Shown piece by piece: positions 15,700 through 24,855 of a stretch of 64,000 nt of DNA. A model generated the notes under the pieces. It made no database searches. It saw only the letters and a list, made by a program, of their open reading frames with translations, and was not told the origin of the DNA. How positions within the stretch are numbered: the first letter of the stretch is position 1; each line of letters starts with the position of its first letter. The stretch covers positions 62,001 through 126,000 of the forward strand of contig CAJMAC010000001.1 of the NCBI GenBank assembly GCA_905211265.1, given 5' to 3'. The DNA is from an uncultured Eubacteriales bacterium (GTDB taxonomy: Bacteria; Bacillota_I; Bacilli_A; RF39; UBA660). The position numbers and the translations under genes were made by a program.

Positions 15700-17537
15700 T
15701 TTAAAATTCTAAGAGCATTAAGAATAGCAAGCACAGATACTCCAACATCAGAAAATACTGCTGACCACATTGTAACAATACCTAACATAGATAATATTAA
15801 TACAATAATCTTAACACTTATAGCAAATAAAATATTTTCTTTTACTATTTTCATAGTTTTCTTAGATATGTCTATAGCATCAGCAATTTTTGATATTTCG
15901 TCAGTCATAATAACAACATCTGCAGCTTCAATAGCAGCATCACTTCCAATTCCTCCCATTGCTACACCAATATCAGATAATGCAAGTACTGGAGCATCAT
16001 TTATTCCATCTCCAATAAATAATAATTTATCTTCATTACTTTTTTCTTTTATTAAATCTTCAACAATTTTAACTTTATCTTGTGGTAATAACTCTGAATA
16101 ATAACCATCAAGTTTTAATTCATTATAAACATTTTTACTTATTTCATCTTTATCACCAGTTAACATAATAATTTTATTTATATTATTAATTTTAAATAAT
16201 TTTATTGCTTTATAAGAATCATCTTTAATTTTATCAGATATACCAATATATCCAGAATATTTATTGTCAATTGCAACATATATAATTGTACCAATAAAAC
16301 TACTCTTTTTAAATTTAATTTTATATTCATTCATTAATTTTTCATTACCTACTAAAATATCTTTACCTTCTATTTTAGCATATACACCTTTACCAGATAT
16401 TTCTTTAGTATCAGTAATTTTCTTAGTATTAATTTTTTTATCATAACTATTCTTTAAAGATAAAGATATTGGATGATTAGAAAAACTTTCAGCATAAGTA
16501 GCATACTTTAATAACTCATCTTTTGATATATCTACCGGGCTTATTTCTTGGACTTCAAATACCCCTTCAGTTAAAGTACCTGTTTTATCACATACAATAA
16601 CATTTACATTACTTAAAGCTTCTAAATAATTACTTCCTTTTACTAATACACCAATTTGACTAGAAGATCCAAGTCCAGCAAAAAAACTTAAAGGAATAGA
16701 AACAACTAAAGCACAAGGACAAGAAACTACTAAAAATGATAATGCTCTATATATCCATATACTAAAACTTTGATTTAATATTAACGATGGAAATATTGCT
16801 AATATTACTGCAATTATTACTACTGTCGGAGTATAATATTTAGCAAACTTAGAAATAAAATTTTCTGAATTAGATTTTCTACTACTAGCATTTTCTACTA
16901 AATCTAATATTTTACTAACCGTAGAATTATTAAAGTTTTTAGTAACTTTAATTTTAAGTATACCATCATTATTTATACATCCACTTAATACTTCGTCATT
17001 AACACTAACTCTTCTTGGAACTGATTCACCAGTTAAAGCAAGAGTATTTAACATTGAAGTTCCTTCAACCACTATTCCATCAAGAGGTATTTTTTCTCCA
17101 GGTTTAACTAAAATTATTTCACCAACTTTAACTAAAGTAGGATTAATTTTAATATGTTTATCTTCCCTAATAACATTAGCATAATCAGGCCTAATATCCA
17201 TTAACTCTATAATTGACTTTCTCGATTTATTAACAGCATAATCTTGAAATAATTCACCAATTTGATAAAACAACATAACAGTTACAGCTTCAGCAAGTTC
17301 ATTAATACATATCGCACCAATGGTAGCAAATGCCATAAGAAAATTTTCATCAAATATTCTACCTCTTTTAATATTTTTTATTGCTTTTAAAAGTATATCA
17401 TAACCTATTACTAAATAAGATACACCAAATAATATAATACTAACAATATTATTAACATTTTTAAGTATTACTGCAATAATTAGTAAAATACTAGACCATA
17501 TTATTCTATATAATTTTTCTTTCATCTTCTTATTCAT
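15693..17537 (-). CDS. cadA: P1B-type ATPase exporting Zn2+/Cd2+/Pb2+ (CadA/ZntA-like)
   Basis: This protein has 614 residues, shorter than usual because the N-terminal metal-binding domain is a separate gene. Seen motifs are TGES (169-172), the transmembrane CPC (273-275), DKTGTLT with D317 as the phosphorylated residue, the SNHPIS segment and GDGINDAPVLALSDIGVAMG. The last two helices carry SVKIIVLI and SDVGVSVLAILNALR, the Lys/Asp pair of the Zn/Cd/Pb group. It pumps divalent soft metals out of the cell. GAGGAAT precedes the ATG, which overlaps the HMA gene stop as TAATG. Confidence 0.9.
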   Translation of the reverse strand: MNKKMKEKLYRIIWSSILLIIAVILKNVNNIVSIILFGVSYLVIGYDILLKAIKNIKRGRIFDENFLMAFATIGAICINELAEAVTVMLFYQIGELFQDYAVNKSRKSIIELMDIRPDYANVIREDKHIKINPTLVKVGEIILVKPGEKIPLDGIVVEGTSMLNTLALTGESVPRRVSVNDEVLSGCINNDGILKIKVTKNFNNSTVSKILDLVENASSRKSNSENFISKFAKYYTPTVVIIAVILAIFPSLILNQSFSIWIYRALSFLVVSCPCALVVSIPLSFFAGLGSSSQIGVLVKGSNYLEALSNVNVIVCDKTGTLTEGVFEVQEISPVDISKDELLKYATYAESFSNHPISLSLKNSYDKKINTKKITDTKEISGKGVYAKIEGKDILVGNEKLMNEYKIKFKKSSFIGTIIYVAIDNKYSGYIGISDKIKDDSYKAIKLFKINNINKIIMLTGDKDEISKNVYNELKLDGYYSELLPQDKVKIVEDLIKEKSNEDKLLFIGDGINDAPVLALSDIGVAMGGIGSDAAIEAADVVIMTDEISKIADAIDISKKTMKIVKENILFAISVKIIVLILSMLGIVTMWSAVFSDVGVSVLAILNALRILKK

Positions 17538-17761
17538 TATAATTCCTCTATACTAGCATCAGGTTCATTATTACTAACAGTTTTATTAATCATATTAACA
17601 GCATTATTATAATCACTTTCCATACATTCAAAATTTATTTTTTGTGTCATAAAGTTAACACTAACATTACTAATAATATCAATTTTATTTAAGTTTCTTT
17701 CTAACTCTAATGCACAATTAGCACAATCTAATCCAACAATTTTTAACTTATAACTATTCAT
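17537..17761 (-). CDS. Heavy-metal-associated (HMA) metal-binding protein
   Basis: This is a 74-residue ferredoxin-like HMA domain with the metal site GLDCANCALELE (CxxC at residues about 13-16). It is encoded just upstream of, and overlapping by one base, the ATPase that lacks its own HMA domain. It therefore looks like the detached N-terminal domain of CadA, delivering metal to or regulating the pump. The ATPase has its own ribosome binding site, so this is a real two-gene arrangement and not an obvious frameshift. The acidic tail (ASIEEL) is a typical feature. Confidence 0.85.
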   Translation of the reverse strand: MNSYKLKIVGLDCANCALELERNLNKIDIISNVSVNFMTQKINFECMESDYNNAVNMINKTVSNNEPDASIEEL

Positions 17762-17775
17762 AAATATCCTTCTTT

Positions 17776-18138
17776 CTATCTTTTATGATTAATATGTTCT
17801 AATCCTACTTCAAATAATTTAACTATATGTTCATCATCCAAAGTATAATATACTTCTTTACCTATTTTTTCACATTTTACTACACCACTTCTTCTTAAAG
17901 TAGCAAGTTGATGAGATACTGCAGACTTAGTCATATTAAGTACATTAGCAATATCACATACACACAATTTTCTTTTATCTAAAGCAAATAATATCTTACA
18001 TCTTGTAGTATCACCGATTAATTTAAATAAATCTGCTAAATTATTAAATATAAAATTATCAGGCATATCTTTAATTACATCTTTTACCATATCTTCATGT
18101 ATAATATTACAATCACATATAAATTCATTCTTAGACAT
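17776..18138 (-). CDS. cadC: ArsR/SmtB-family metal-sensing repressor (CadC-like)
   Basis: This protein has 120 residues from the ATG behind GGAGGTT; longer in-frame starts would run through the ribosome binding site and operator. It is a winged-helix ArsR protein (residues about 37-105) with DNA-recognition helix MTKSAVSHQLATLRRSG. Metal ligands match CadC: an N-terminal CDC (C8, C10) plus CVCD in the alpha-3 position. The C-terminal DDEHIVKLF ... HINH also resembles the alpha-5 zinc site. It should repress the operon until Cd, Pb or Zn binds. It is the first gene of the operon, before HMA and ATPase genes. Confidence 0.9.
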   Translation of the reverse strand: MSKNEFICDCNIIHEDMVKDVIKDMPDNFIFNNLADLFKLIGDTTRCKILFALDKRKLCVCDIANVLNMTKSAVSHQLATLRRSGVVKCEKIGKEVYYTLDDEHIVKLFEVGLEHINHKR

Positions 18139-18148
18139 ATTAACCTCC

Positions 18149-18172
18149 ATAGTTGAGTATTTATTCAACTAT
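18149..18172 (-). promoter_or_regulatory. ArsR/CadC-type 12-2-12-like operator
   Basis: ATAGTTGA and TCAACTAT form perfect 8-bp inverted arms, with partial symmetry continuing into the centre, as in SmtB/CadC operators. It lies between the -10 box and the ribosome binding site, so the bound repressor would cover the transcription start. Confidence 0.8.
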
Positions 18173-18176
18173 ATTC

Positions 18177-18205
18177 ATTATATAAAATATTATGCTATTT
18201 GTCAA
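18177..18205 (-). promoter_or_regulatory. Consensus promoter of the metal efflux operon
   Basis: TTGACA (18200-18205) and TATAAT (18177-18182) on the minus strand are perfect, with the ideal 17-bp spacer. Such strength fits a promoter held down by a repressor. Confidence 0.9.
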
Positions 18206-18210
18206 TATTT

Positions 18211-18246
18211 TTTATACAAAATAAAAGCACCATATGATGCTTTTAT
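18211..18246 (-). terminator. Intrinsic terminator of the CotD-like gene
   Basis: ATAAAAGCA and TGCTTTTAT pair around an eight-base loop; a T-rich tail follows on the minus strand just before the efflux promoter. Confidence 0.7.
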
Positions 18247-18591
18247 CTACCTAAAATTACAACAACTTCCACATTGTACATTACTAACAACATTCTCTTC
18301 ACTGCAAGTATATCTTGGTTGATAAGTATGTCTATAAATATGGTTATTGATAATCTTAGTATTTATTGGACAAACATGTGGTACTTCATGATAAATATTT
18401 CTATAAACACATCTTTCTCTTGGAGTTTCAATAATAGGACTAGACATCATTCCCATTGAACTACCTCCCATATTATTATCCATTACATTAGTATTTGTGT
18501 TTGTATTAGTATTAACATTTTGATTAATAATATTGATATCAATATCATTATCCAAAGGCATTTGTCTTAAATTATCATTGTTACAAAACAT
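18247..18591 (-). CDS. CotD-like spore coat protein candidate
   Basis: This protein has 114 residues. The first half is Asn/Asp/Met-rich with an Asn-Thr repeat (NVNTNTNTNTNV, about 25-36). The second half is rich in His, Cys and Tyr with the spacing YHEVPHVCPINTKIINNHIY then RHTYQPRYTCSEENVVSN, close to the 'HVHPTHTTNVNHHLYQHKHYFPHTQS' layout of CotD inner spore coat proteins. AGGGGG precedes the ATG. There is no signal peptide. CotD membership is judged from residue pattern only, and I see no other definite sporulation gene here; it may be another Cys/His-rich surface protein. Confidence 0.5.
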   Translation of the reverse strand: MFCNNDNLRQMPLDNDIDINIINQNVNTNTNTNTNVMDNNMGGSSMGMMSSPIIETPRERCVYRNIYHEVPHVCPINTKIINNHIYRHTYQPRYTCSEENVVSNVQCGSCCNFR

Positions 18592-18672
18592 TTTTAATCC
18601 CCCTATCTGTTTTATAATATGAATTATTTAAAGATATTGATAGTGTTAAAGTCTAATCTTATAAATTATACT

Positions 18673-19365
18673 TTAAATAAATATTCTTTGTTTTATTTCA
18701 TTAATTAATTTTCTATTAAAAGAAATAATATATAAAATTAAACCAATAATTGTAATAGGTAAAATAGCATATATAGACCAATTTATAACAACTTTTTCAT
18801 ATTTAAACATATCTATACATGCTTCAATTATTAAAAGTATTATAGAAATAAACGAAAATGCAATAGAAAATCTTCTTAATAAATTATACTTCTTTTTTTC
18901 TAATACAAACACACATAATACAATATATATCCATATTATAAATATAAAAGGACAAACTAAATATAAAAACCAATGTAATCCATTATTTAAATATGCAATT
19001 ACAAAAATTAATGTTTCAGTAGTAAGTAAATCAATAAACAATGGTATAAATTTATTTTTAAATAAAATAAATGATAGTTTAGAATTTAATGACAAACTAG
19101 AAACAATTACATAAATACTCCATGTAATATCTCCAGTAAATACTATATCACATAAAACAGTAATAATAGTAGCACATAATAAAACTGTTGTTATTAATTC
19201 ACATAAAAATTTTTTATTTATTTCTTTATGCTTTTCTACTACTTGACTATATACAGGAATAAAATCATTATTTAAATTATTAGGATTTATTACCATTGTA
19301 TTACATAAAGGGCAAACCTTTTCAGATTGTTTTAATTTAACACCACAATTAACACAATAACTCAT
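18673..19365 (-). CDS. DUF6320-like zinc-ribbon membrane protein
   Basis: This protein has 230 residues. A zinc ribbon opens it (YCVNCGVKLKQSEKVCPLC, Cys 4, 7, 18, 21), a short linker follows, and then about six membrane helices from residue 54 on. This layout matches the DUF6320 family, which is usually found beside a condensation-type acyltransferase, as here. The ATG overlaps the stop of that gene as TAATG behind GGAGGTTA. Function is unknown. Co-occurrence suggests it helps the acyltransferase act at or near the membrane; that is inference. Confidence 0.7.
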   Translation of the reverse strand: MSYCVNCGVKLKQSEKVCPLCNTMVINPNNLNNDFIPVYSQVVEKHKEINKKFLCELITTVLLCATIITVLCDIVFTGDITWSIYVIVSSLSLNSKLSFILFKNKFIPLFIDLLTTETLIFVIAYLNNGLHWFLYLVCPFIFIIWIYIVLCVFVLEKKKYNLLRRFSIAFSFISIILLIIEACIDMFKYEKVVINWSIYAILPITIIGLILYIISFNRKLINEIKQRIFI

Positions 19366-20642
19366 TATAACCTCCGATTACTTTCTATTAAAACAGGTAC
19401 ACCCATTTTAATTAAATTAGTAAATAATATTCTTTCAAAATCTGCTTCTTTTATTTTTCTTGTTATAGTTAAATATACATTACCATTATAACCTATCATT
19501 GCCGAAGAAGAAGGTTTCCCTCTAGATTTACCAATTAAAAATCCTACTTCTAAAACATACTTACTAACTTCTTTAGGTAAATCAATATTACCCAAATTAG
19601 ATAAAGTACAAGAACAATATCTATCACCCATCATTTTTTCAGTAAATGACATTATATATTTTTTTATAAACATAGGCAATAATCTAATAAAATAATTTCT
19701 AGTTATTTTTACATTAGCACTTATCTTAGAATTTAAAACCTTTTCTGTTAAATTAAGTTCCATAGAATTTTTTATTATTTTTATTATTTCTTCTAAAGAA
19801 TAATTACCATATATTGGTTTTATCCCAATATTTATATAAGAAGAAAAATTTCTCATAGTTTTACTTTCATAATAATTTCTTAAATTAACTGGAATAGATA
19901 CTTTTATTTGTTTATTATTTTTTTTACTATCCATATTATATAACTCTTGAATAGCTAAAATATGTAAAGACGCAATCAAACAAGTAATAGTACAATTATA
20001 TTTCTTTGTAATTTTTTTTAAATCCTCTATATTTATTATACCAGTAATAACATTTAGTTCATCATCATTAATTAGTGTTCCTTTATAATGATATGCAGGT
20101 TTTTCATGGAGTAATTTACCTATTCCTCTTGCATATTTTTTAAAATCATCATTATATTCATCATTAGTTACTTTATCTTTTGGATTTAAAACATAATTAT
20201 TATATGTTATATTAATCTTATATTTTAATTTAATATACTCTCCCACTAATGTTGATAAAAATTTAATCGCACCAGTACCATCAGTCAATGCATGAAAGAA
20301 TTCAACTGATATTCTATTTTCGTAATACCTAACTCTAAATAAATAATTTCTATGGTTTTTAAATTTAATTCTTAACATAGGATTATTATAATCTTTTTCT
20401 ATTAATGGATTTTCATTTATTCGTTTAAAATAACACCAAAAAAGTCCTTGTTTTAATTTATATTTAAAAGAAGGAAATCGATTTATTACATTGTTTAAAG
20501 CTATTTGCAATATATCACAATCAATTTTATCATTTAAACTCATAGTAACACGAAACATTGCAGCATATTTTCTTGATAAAGTTGAAGGATATATAGTTCC
20601 CGCATTATCCAATTTTAACCAATCAGGTGTTTTTTCTTTCAT
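19365..20642 (-). CDS. Condensation-fold acyltransferase (alcohol acetyltransferase-like)
   Basis: This protein has 425 residues of the chloramphenicol acetyltransferase/condensation fold. The catalytic HxxxDG motif is FFHALTDGTGAIKFL (about residue 111-125). A later conserved stretch, IKVSIPVNLRNYYESKTMRNF, matches the 'vPvnlR' bridge of the family. It should transfer an acyl group to an alcohol or amine; the substrate cannot be read from sequence. It forms an operon with the DUF6320 gene. It starts 13 bp downstream of the Dam-like methylase gene, so it may share that transcript. Confidence 0.75.
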   Translation of the reverse strand: MKEKTPDWLKLDNAGTIYPSTLSRKYAAMFRVTMSLNDKIDCDILQIALNNVINRFPSFKYKLKQGLFWCYFKRINENPLIEKDYNNPMLRIKFKNHRNYLFRVRYYENRISVEFFHALTDGTGAIKFLSTLVGEYIKLKYKINITYNNYVLNPKDKVTNDEYNDDFKKYARGIGKLLHEKPAYHYKGTLINDDELNVITGIINIEDLKKITKKYNCTITCLIASLHILAIQELYNMDSKKNNKQIKVSIPVNLRNYYESKTMRNFSSYINIGIKPIYGNYSLEEIIKIIKNSMELNLTEKVLNSKISANVKITRNYFIRLLPMFIKKYIMSFTEKMMGDRYCSCTLSNLGNIDLPKEVSKYVLEVGFLIGKSRGKPSSSAMIGYNGNVYLTITRKIKEADFERILFTNLIKMGVPVLIESNRRL

Positions 20643-20655
20643 ATTAAAACTCTCC

Positions 20656-21513
20656 TTAATTTATATCAAATCCTCTAATATTTTCATAATTAGTTATTAT
20701 TAATTCTTCAACCTTACCTCTTTTTTTACCATTAGCGTTAATATTTCTTTTAGCCTCAATTGTATAAATATGATAACCTTTATATAGTTCATTAACTAAA
20801 ATAGTACTATGATTAGATAACATAACATATACACCTTTTTTATCTAATTCCTTAAATACTCTTGCTAATCTAGTTTGTTCACTTTTATCAAATCCCGTTT
20901 CAGTATAACTAGTAAATGATTTAGTGTCAGAGTCATATGGAGGATCAAAATATACAAAATCTCCCTTTTTAGCATCCTTAACTGCTTCTTCAAAATCAAC
21001 ACTTAATATCTTAACATCATTCATTGTTAAATAATTACTTACAGTTATTAAATTACTACCTTCATAAGTATTTACATGTGTTTTTTTACCAAAAGGTACA
21101 TTAAATTCATTTTTACTATTTACCCTATAAAGACCATTAAAACAAGCCTTATTTAAATATATAGTTCTAGCAGCCCTAGTATAATCAGATAATCTATTAA
21201 AAGCTGTTTTACTCCTATCTTTATTTCTAATATTATAATAGAATTCTTCACTATGTTTAGTTTCATAACTATTTAATAAATTACACATTTTCTTAAATTT
21301 TTCTTCATTACATAAAACATTATATACATTCATTAATTCTTCATTTGAATCATTAATTACTGCTTTTTTTGGTGAAAGTTCAAAAAGTAAAGCTCCTCCT
21401 CCTACAAAAGGTTCATAATATGTATCAAATTCATCAGGTACATATTTTAATAATTCATTAATTACTTGTCTTTTACCTCCAGCCCATTTAACAAATGGTT
21501 TACCTTTTATCAT
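20656..21513 (-). CDS. Dam-like D12-class adenine-N6 DNA methyltransferase
   Basis: This protein has 285 residues. The SAM-binding motif FVKWAGGK opens the protein (7-14), YEPFVGGGALLFEL follows, and the catalytic DPPY lies at about 193-196 (FVYFDPPYDSDTKSF). These are features of M.DpnII/Dam enzymes that usually methylate GATC. No restriction endonuclease gene is adjacent, so it is an orphan methylase. It is directly downstream of mutS and could mark strands or regulate genes. GATC specificity is inferred from the family. TGG-TATAAT upstream (21548-21553) resembles an extended -10. Confidence 0.88.
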   Translation of the reverse strand: MIKGKPFVKWAGGKRQVINELLKYVPDEFDTYYEPFVGGGALLFELSPKKAVINDSNEELMNVYNVLCNEEKFKKMCNLLNSYETKHSEEFYYNIRNKDRSKTAFNRLSDYTRAARTIYLNKACFNGLYRVNSKNEFNVPFGKKTHVNTYEGSNLITVSNYLTMNDVKILSVDFEEAVKDAKKGDFVYFDPPYDSDTKSFTSYTETGFDKSEQTRLARVFKELDKKGVYVMLSNHSTILVNELYKGYHIYTIEAKRNINANGKKRGKVEELIITNYENIRGFDIN

Positions 21514-21578
21514 TATTTCACTTCCTTAAACATCATAACATAATAAAATTATACCAAATTATAAAGAAAAAGAAAATA

Positions 21579-24110
21579 CTATTTAATACTTTCTTTAAGT
21601 TCATTTAATTTATTTAAAGCTTCAAGTGGAGTCAATTCTAAAATATTAATACTCTTTAACTTCTCTTTTAATTCATCTTTTGGTTCTTCAAAATTTAATG
21701 GTAAAGTAGTTTGAATAGTAATGTCTCTTTTCTTTTCTTTATTTTCATATATCTTTAATATATCATCTGCCCTTGTAATAACTTCATTAGGTAATCCTGC
21801 TAATTTAGCAACATTTATACCATAACTCTTATCAACACTACCATCTTTTACTTTATGTAAAAATATTATATTGCCATCTTTTTCTTCTGCTGAAACATGT
21901 TTATTTTTAAGTTTTTTAAGATTTTTCTCTAAATCAGTTAATTCATGATAATGTGTAGAAAATAAAGTCTTACAACCAATATGATCATGAATATATTCAA
22001 GTATTGCTTGTGCTAAACTCATTCCATCAAATGTTGCAGTACCTCTACCTAATTCATCAAATAATATTAAACTATTTTCTGTAGCATTTTTTATTGCATT
22101 AGAAGCCTCAATCATTTCAACCATAAAAGTAGATTCTCCACTTACCAAGTCATCACTTGCACCAATTCTAGTAAATATCTTATCAAATATAGGCAAATTA
22201 GCCTCTTTCGCAGGAACAAAGCAACCGATCTGAGCCATTATAGTAATAATACCAAGTTGTCTCATATATGTTGATTTACCTGCCATATTAGGACCTGTAA
22301 TAAGAAGTATATTAGTATTCTTATCCATTATAATATCATTTTCTACATAAGAATCTTTTATAACTTTTTCTACAACTGGATGTCTTGAATCAATTACTTT
22401 TATTTCATGTTTATTATTTAATTTAGGTCTAACATAATTATATTTTTCACTAATAAATGCAAAACTTTGAATAACATCAATCTCACTTATAACCTTACTT
22501 ATTTCTTGTAAATTAGGTATATATTCTTTTACTTTATCTCTTATTTCAATAAATAAATTATACTCAAGTTCAATAATTTTTTCTTCACTAGTTAAAATTA
22601 AATCTTCTTTTTCTTTAAGTAATGGTGTTATAAATCTTTCGCCATTAGCAATAGTTTGTTTTCTAATATATCCCATTTCTGGAGTAATTAAATTTAAATT
22701 ACTTTTAGATACTTCAATAAAATAACCAAATACTTTATTAAATCCTATCTTTAAATTTTTTATACCAGTTCTTTCTTTTTCTTCAAGTTCAAATTTAGAT
22801 ATAAAGTCCTTACCACCACTTCTTAGACTTTTTAATTCTTCTAATTCACTATTATAACCATCTTTAATTAAATAACCTTCTTTTAATCCTACCGGTGGAG
22901 TTTCATTTAAACTATTATTTAATAATTCATATAAACTATCCAATGTTTCTATTTGTTTATAGAAATTAATTTTAGTTAATATTTCCTTTATATTTGGTAA
23001 AACTCTCAAAGAATTTTTAAGTTGTACTAAATCCCTAGCATTAGCATTACCCAATGATATTCTACCACATAATCTTTCTAAGTCATATACCTCATATAAA
23101 TATTTTCTAAGTTCATCACTAAGTAAAAATTCATTTAATAATTTATCTATAATATCATATCTTTGATTTAATATATCTTTATCAATAATAGGATTTTCTA
23201 TCCATTGTTTTAACTTTCTACCACCCATCGCAGTTTTAGTATTATCCATAAGCCATAATAAAGAATATTGTCTTTCCTTTAATCTTAAACTTTCAGTTAA
23301 TTCAAGATTCCTTTTAGTATGAACATCCATCTTTAAATAATTATCTTGTTTTTTTTCAATAACAAGTCTAATATGAGATAAATTTCTTCGTTGTTCTACT
23401 ACTAAATAATATAATAAATGTTTAATAGCAATTTGATAATTAACATCAAAATTATTATATAAATAACTATAATTATCAAGTTCATATAATTTATCAGTAA
23501 TAGTAACAGTAAGTTTATATTGACTTTTTAAAATATTAATAATATAAGGATCTAACTTAGAATTACAAATAACTTCTTTTAATCCCAAAGAAATTACTTC
23601 ACTTAAAACTTTATCTTTATCATGATCCAATTTTTCAATATAATATTCACCAGTAGTAATATCAGAATAACTTATTACATACATATAATCAAAATCATAA
23701 ATATTACCAATAAAATTATTTTCTTTTTCATTTAAACTACTTTCACTTATAACAGTACCAGAACTAATTACCTCAGTAATATCTCTTTTTACAATTCCTT
23801 TAGCAGTTTTAGGATCTTCCATTTGTTCACATATAGCAACTTTATATCCTTTTTTAATTAATTTATCTATATAAACATTAACCGCATGATATGGTACTCC
23901 ACACATAGGAACTCTCTCTTCAAGTCCTGCTGCTCTACCTGTTAATGTTAATTCTAATTCATGAGATACAGTAACTGCATCTTCAAAAAACATTTCATAA
24001 AAATCTCCTAATCTATAAAATAACAAAACATCTTTATAATTATCTTTCATTTCTACATAATGCTTCATCATCGGAGCAAGTTTACTTCTATCTACTTCAC
24101 TTAATTTCAT
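21579..24110 (-). CDS. mutS: DNA mismatch repair protein MutS
   Basis: This protein has 843 residues from the ATG behind AAGGTGA; an earlier in-frame TTG overlaps that site. The mismatch-recognition Phe-x-Glu is in GDFYEMFFEDA. The lever and clamp domains form the middle. The ATPase domain has GPNMAGKSTYMRQ (about 610) and DELGRGTATFDG. It recognises base mismatches and starts repair. No mutL follows here. It is transcribed from its own promoter and followed by the Dam-like gene. Confidence 0.97.
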   Translation of the reverse strand: MKLSEVDRSKLAPMMKHYVEMKDNYKDVLLFYRLGDFYEMFFEDAVTVSHELELTLTGRAAGLEERVPMCGVPYHAVNVYIDKLIKKGYKVAICEQMEDPKTAKGIVKRDITEVISSGTVISESSLNEKENNFIGNIYDFDYMYVISYSDITTGEYYIEKLDHDKDKVLSEVISLGLKEVICNSKLDPYIINILKSQYKLTVTITDKLYELDNYSYLYNNFDVNYQIAIKHLLYYLVVEQRRNLSHIRLVIEKKQDNYLKMDVHTKRNLELTESLRLKERQYSLLWLMDNTKTAMGGRKLKQWIENPIIDKDILNQRYDIIDKLLNEFLLSDELRKYLYEVYDLERLCGRISLGNANARDLVQLKNSLRVLPNIKEILTKINFYKQIETLDSLYELLNNSLNETPPVGLKEGYLIKDGYNSELEELKSLRSGGKDFISKFELEEKERTGIKNLKIGFNKVFGYFIEVSKSNLNLITPEMGYIRKQTIANGERFITPLLKEKEDLILTSEEKIIELEYNLFIEIRDKVKEYIPNLQEISKVISEIDVIQSFAFISEKYNYVRPKLNNKHEIKVIDSRHPVVEKVIKDSYVENDIIMDKNTNILLITGPNMAGKSTYMRQLGIITIMAQIGCFVPAKEANLPIFDKIFTRIGASDDLVSGESTFMVEMIEASNAIKNATENSLILFDELGRGTATFDGMSLAQAILEYIHDHIGCKTLFSTHYHELTDLEKNLKKLKNKHVSAEEKDGNIIFLHKVKDGSVDKSYGINVAKLAGLPNEVITRADDILKIYENKEKKRDITIQTTLPLNFEEPKDELKEKLKSINILELTPLEALNKLNELKESIK

Positions 24111-24134
24111 GTACTTCACCTTCAAACTATATAT

Positions 24135-24163
24135 ATTATAACAAAATTAACAAAAAATTCCAA
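24135..24163 (-). promoter_or_regulatory. Promoter of mutS
   Basis: TTGGAA (24158-24163) and TATAAT (24135-24140) on the minus strand, 17 bp apart, lie about 25 bp before the mutS ATG. Confidence 0.65.
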
Positions 24164-24185
24164 GTACCTTTACAAGAGTATTAAT

Positions 24186-24842
24186 CTATAAATTCTTTAC
24201 TTTTTTATTATGAATTAAATAATAATCTCCCTCGATAATAGTATAATTATCATCAACTATTCTAATACCAGTATCATTAGGTAAACCATATATTTTAATA
24301 TTATTAGATAGTGGATATAATTCTTCATTAAGTAAACTAAGATTATTTATATCAAAATGAGGTTCAATAGTATAATTTATTCTACCTATACCATTATAGA
24401 TAGTAGTTTCTTCTACACCATCAAGTAAATCCTTTGAACATAGTGAAATACTACCTAAATTAATTGCACCTGCACTAATACCTATTACTACCTTTTTAAA
24501 ATTCTTTATTATTTCTTTTAAATTATATTTATCTAAAAATATATTTTGTTTTCTAGTATCTCCACCCATTATAAAGATAATATCTGTATTATTAATTGCA
24601 TTTATCATATCATCTTTAGTCATACTTGAAGTTAAAATATCAACCTTTTTTATATCAATACCAATTTCCTTAAACCAAGAAACATCAGTTAATACATATC
24701 TTTTTACTTTATCAATATCATCAAATTCTCCTGGTATAAATACAATTTTTTCATAATTTTTCATATCTTTTTGAAAAAGTTCACTTACCCTCTTACCAAA
24801 ATGTTTCTTTATATCAAATCCGTTAAATATATAAGTTATCAT
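24186..24842 (-). CDS. Peptidase S51 family protein (dipeptidase E/cyanophycinase-like)
   Basis: This protein has 218 residues from the ATG immediately behind GGAGGATATA; longer starts would read through the end of priA. Family motifs are IFIMGGDTRKQ, the nucleophile elbow GISAGAIN (Ser), and EPHFD with the His of the triad. S51 enzymes are cytoplasmic and cleave aspartyl dipeptides or related substrates; the exact substrate is not shown. It starts 13 bp after priA ends and is presumably co-transcribed. Confidence 0.85.
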   Translation of the reverse strand: MITYIFNGFDIKKHFGKRVSELFQKDMKNYEKIVFIPGEFDDIDKVKRYVLTDVSWFKEIGIDIKKVDILTSSMTKDDMINAINNTDIIFIMGGDTRKQNIFLDKYNLKEIIKNFKKVVIGISAGAINLGSISLCSKDLLDGVEETTIYNGIGRINYTIEPHFDINNLSLLNEELYPLSNNIKIYGLPNDTGIRIVDDNYTIIEGDYYLIHNKKVKNL

Positions 24843-24855
24843 TATATCCTCCATT

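Noticed and set aside
18148..18168. Longer starts (TTG and an earlier ATG) for the ArsR-type repressor
   Set aside because: They would place the operator and the GGAGG site inside the coding region; the ATG at 18138 has correct spacing to that site and gives a CadC-like N terminus.
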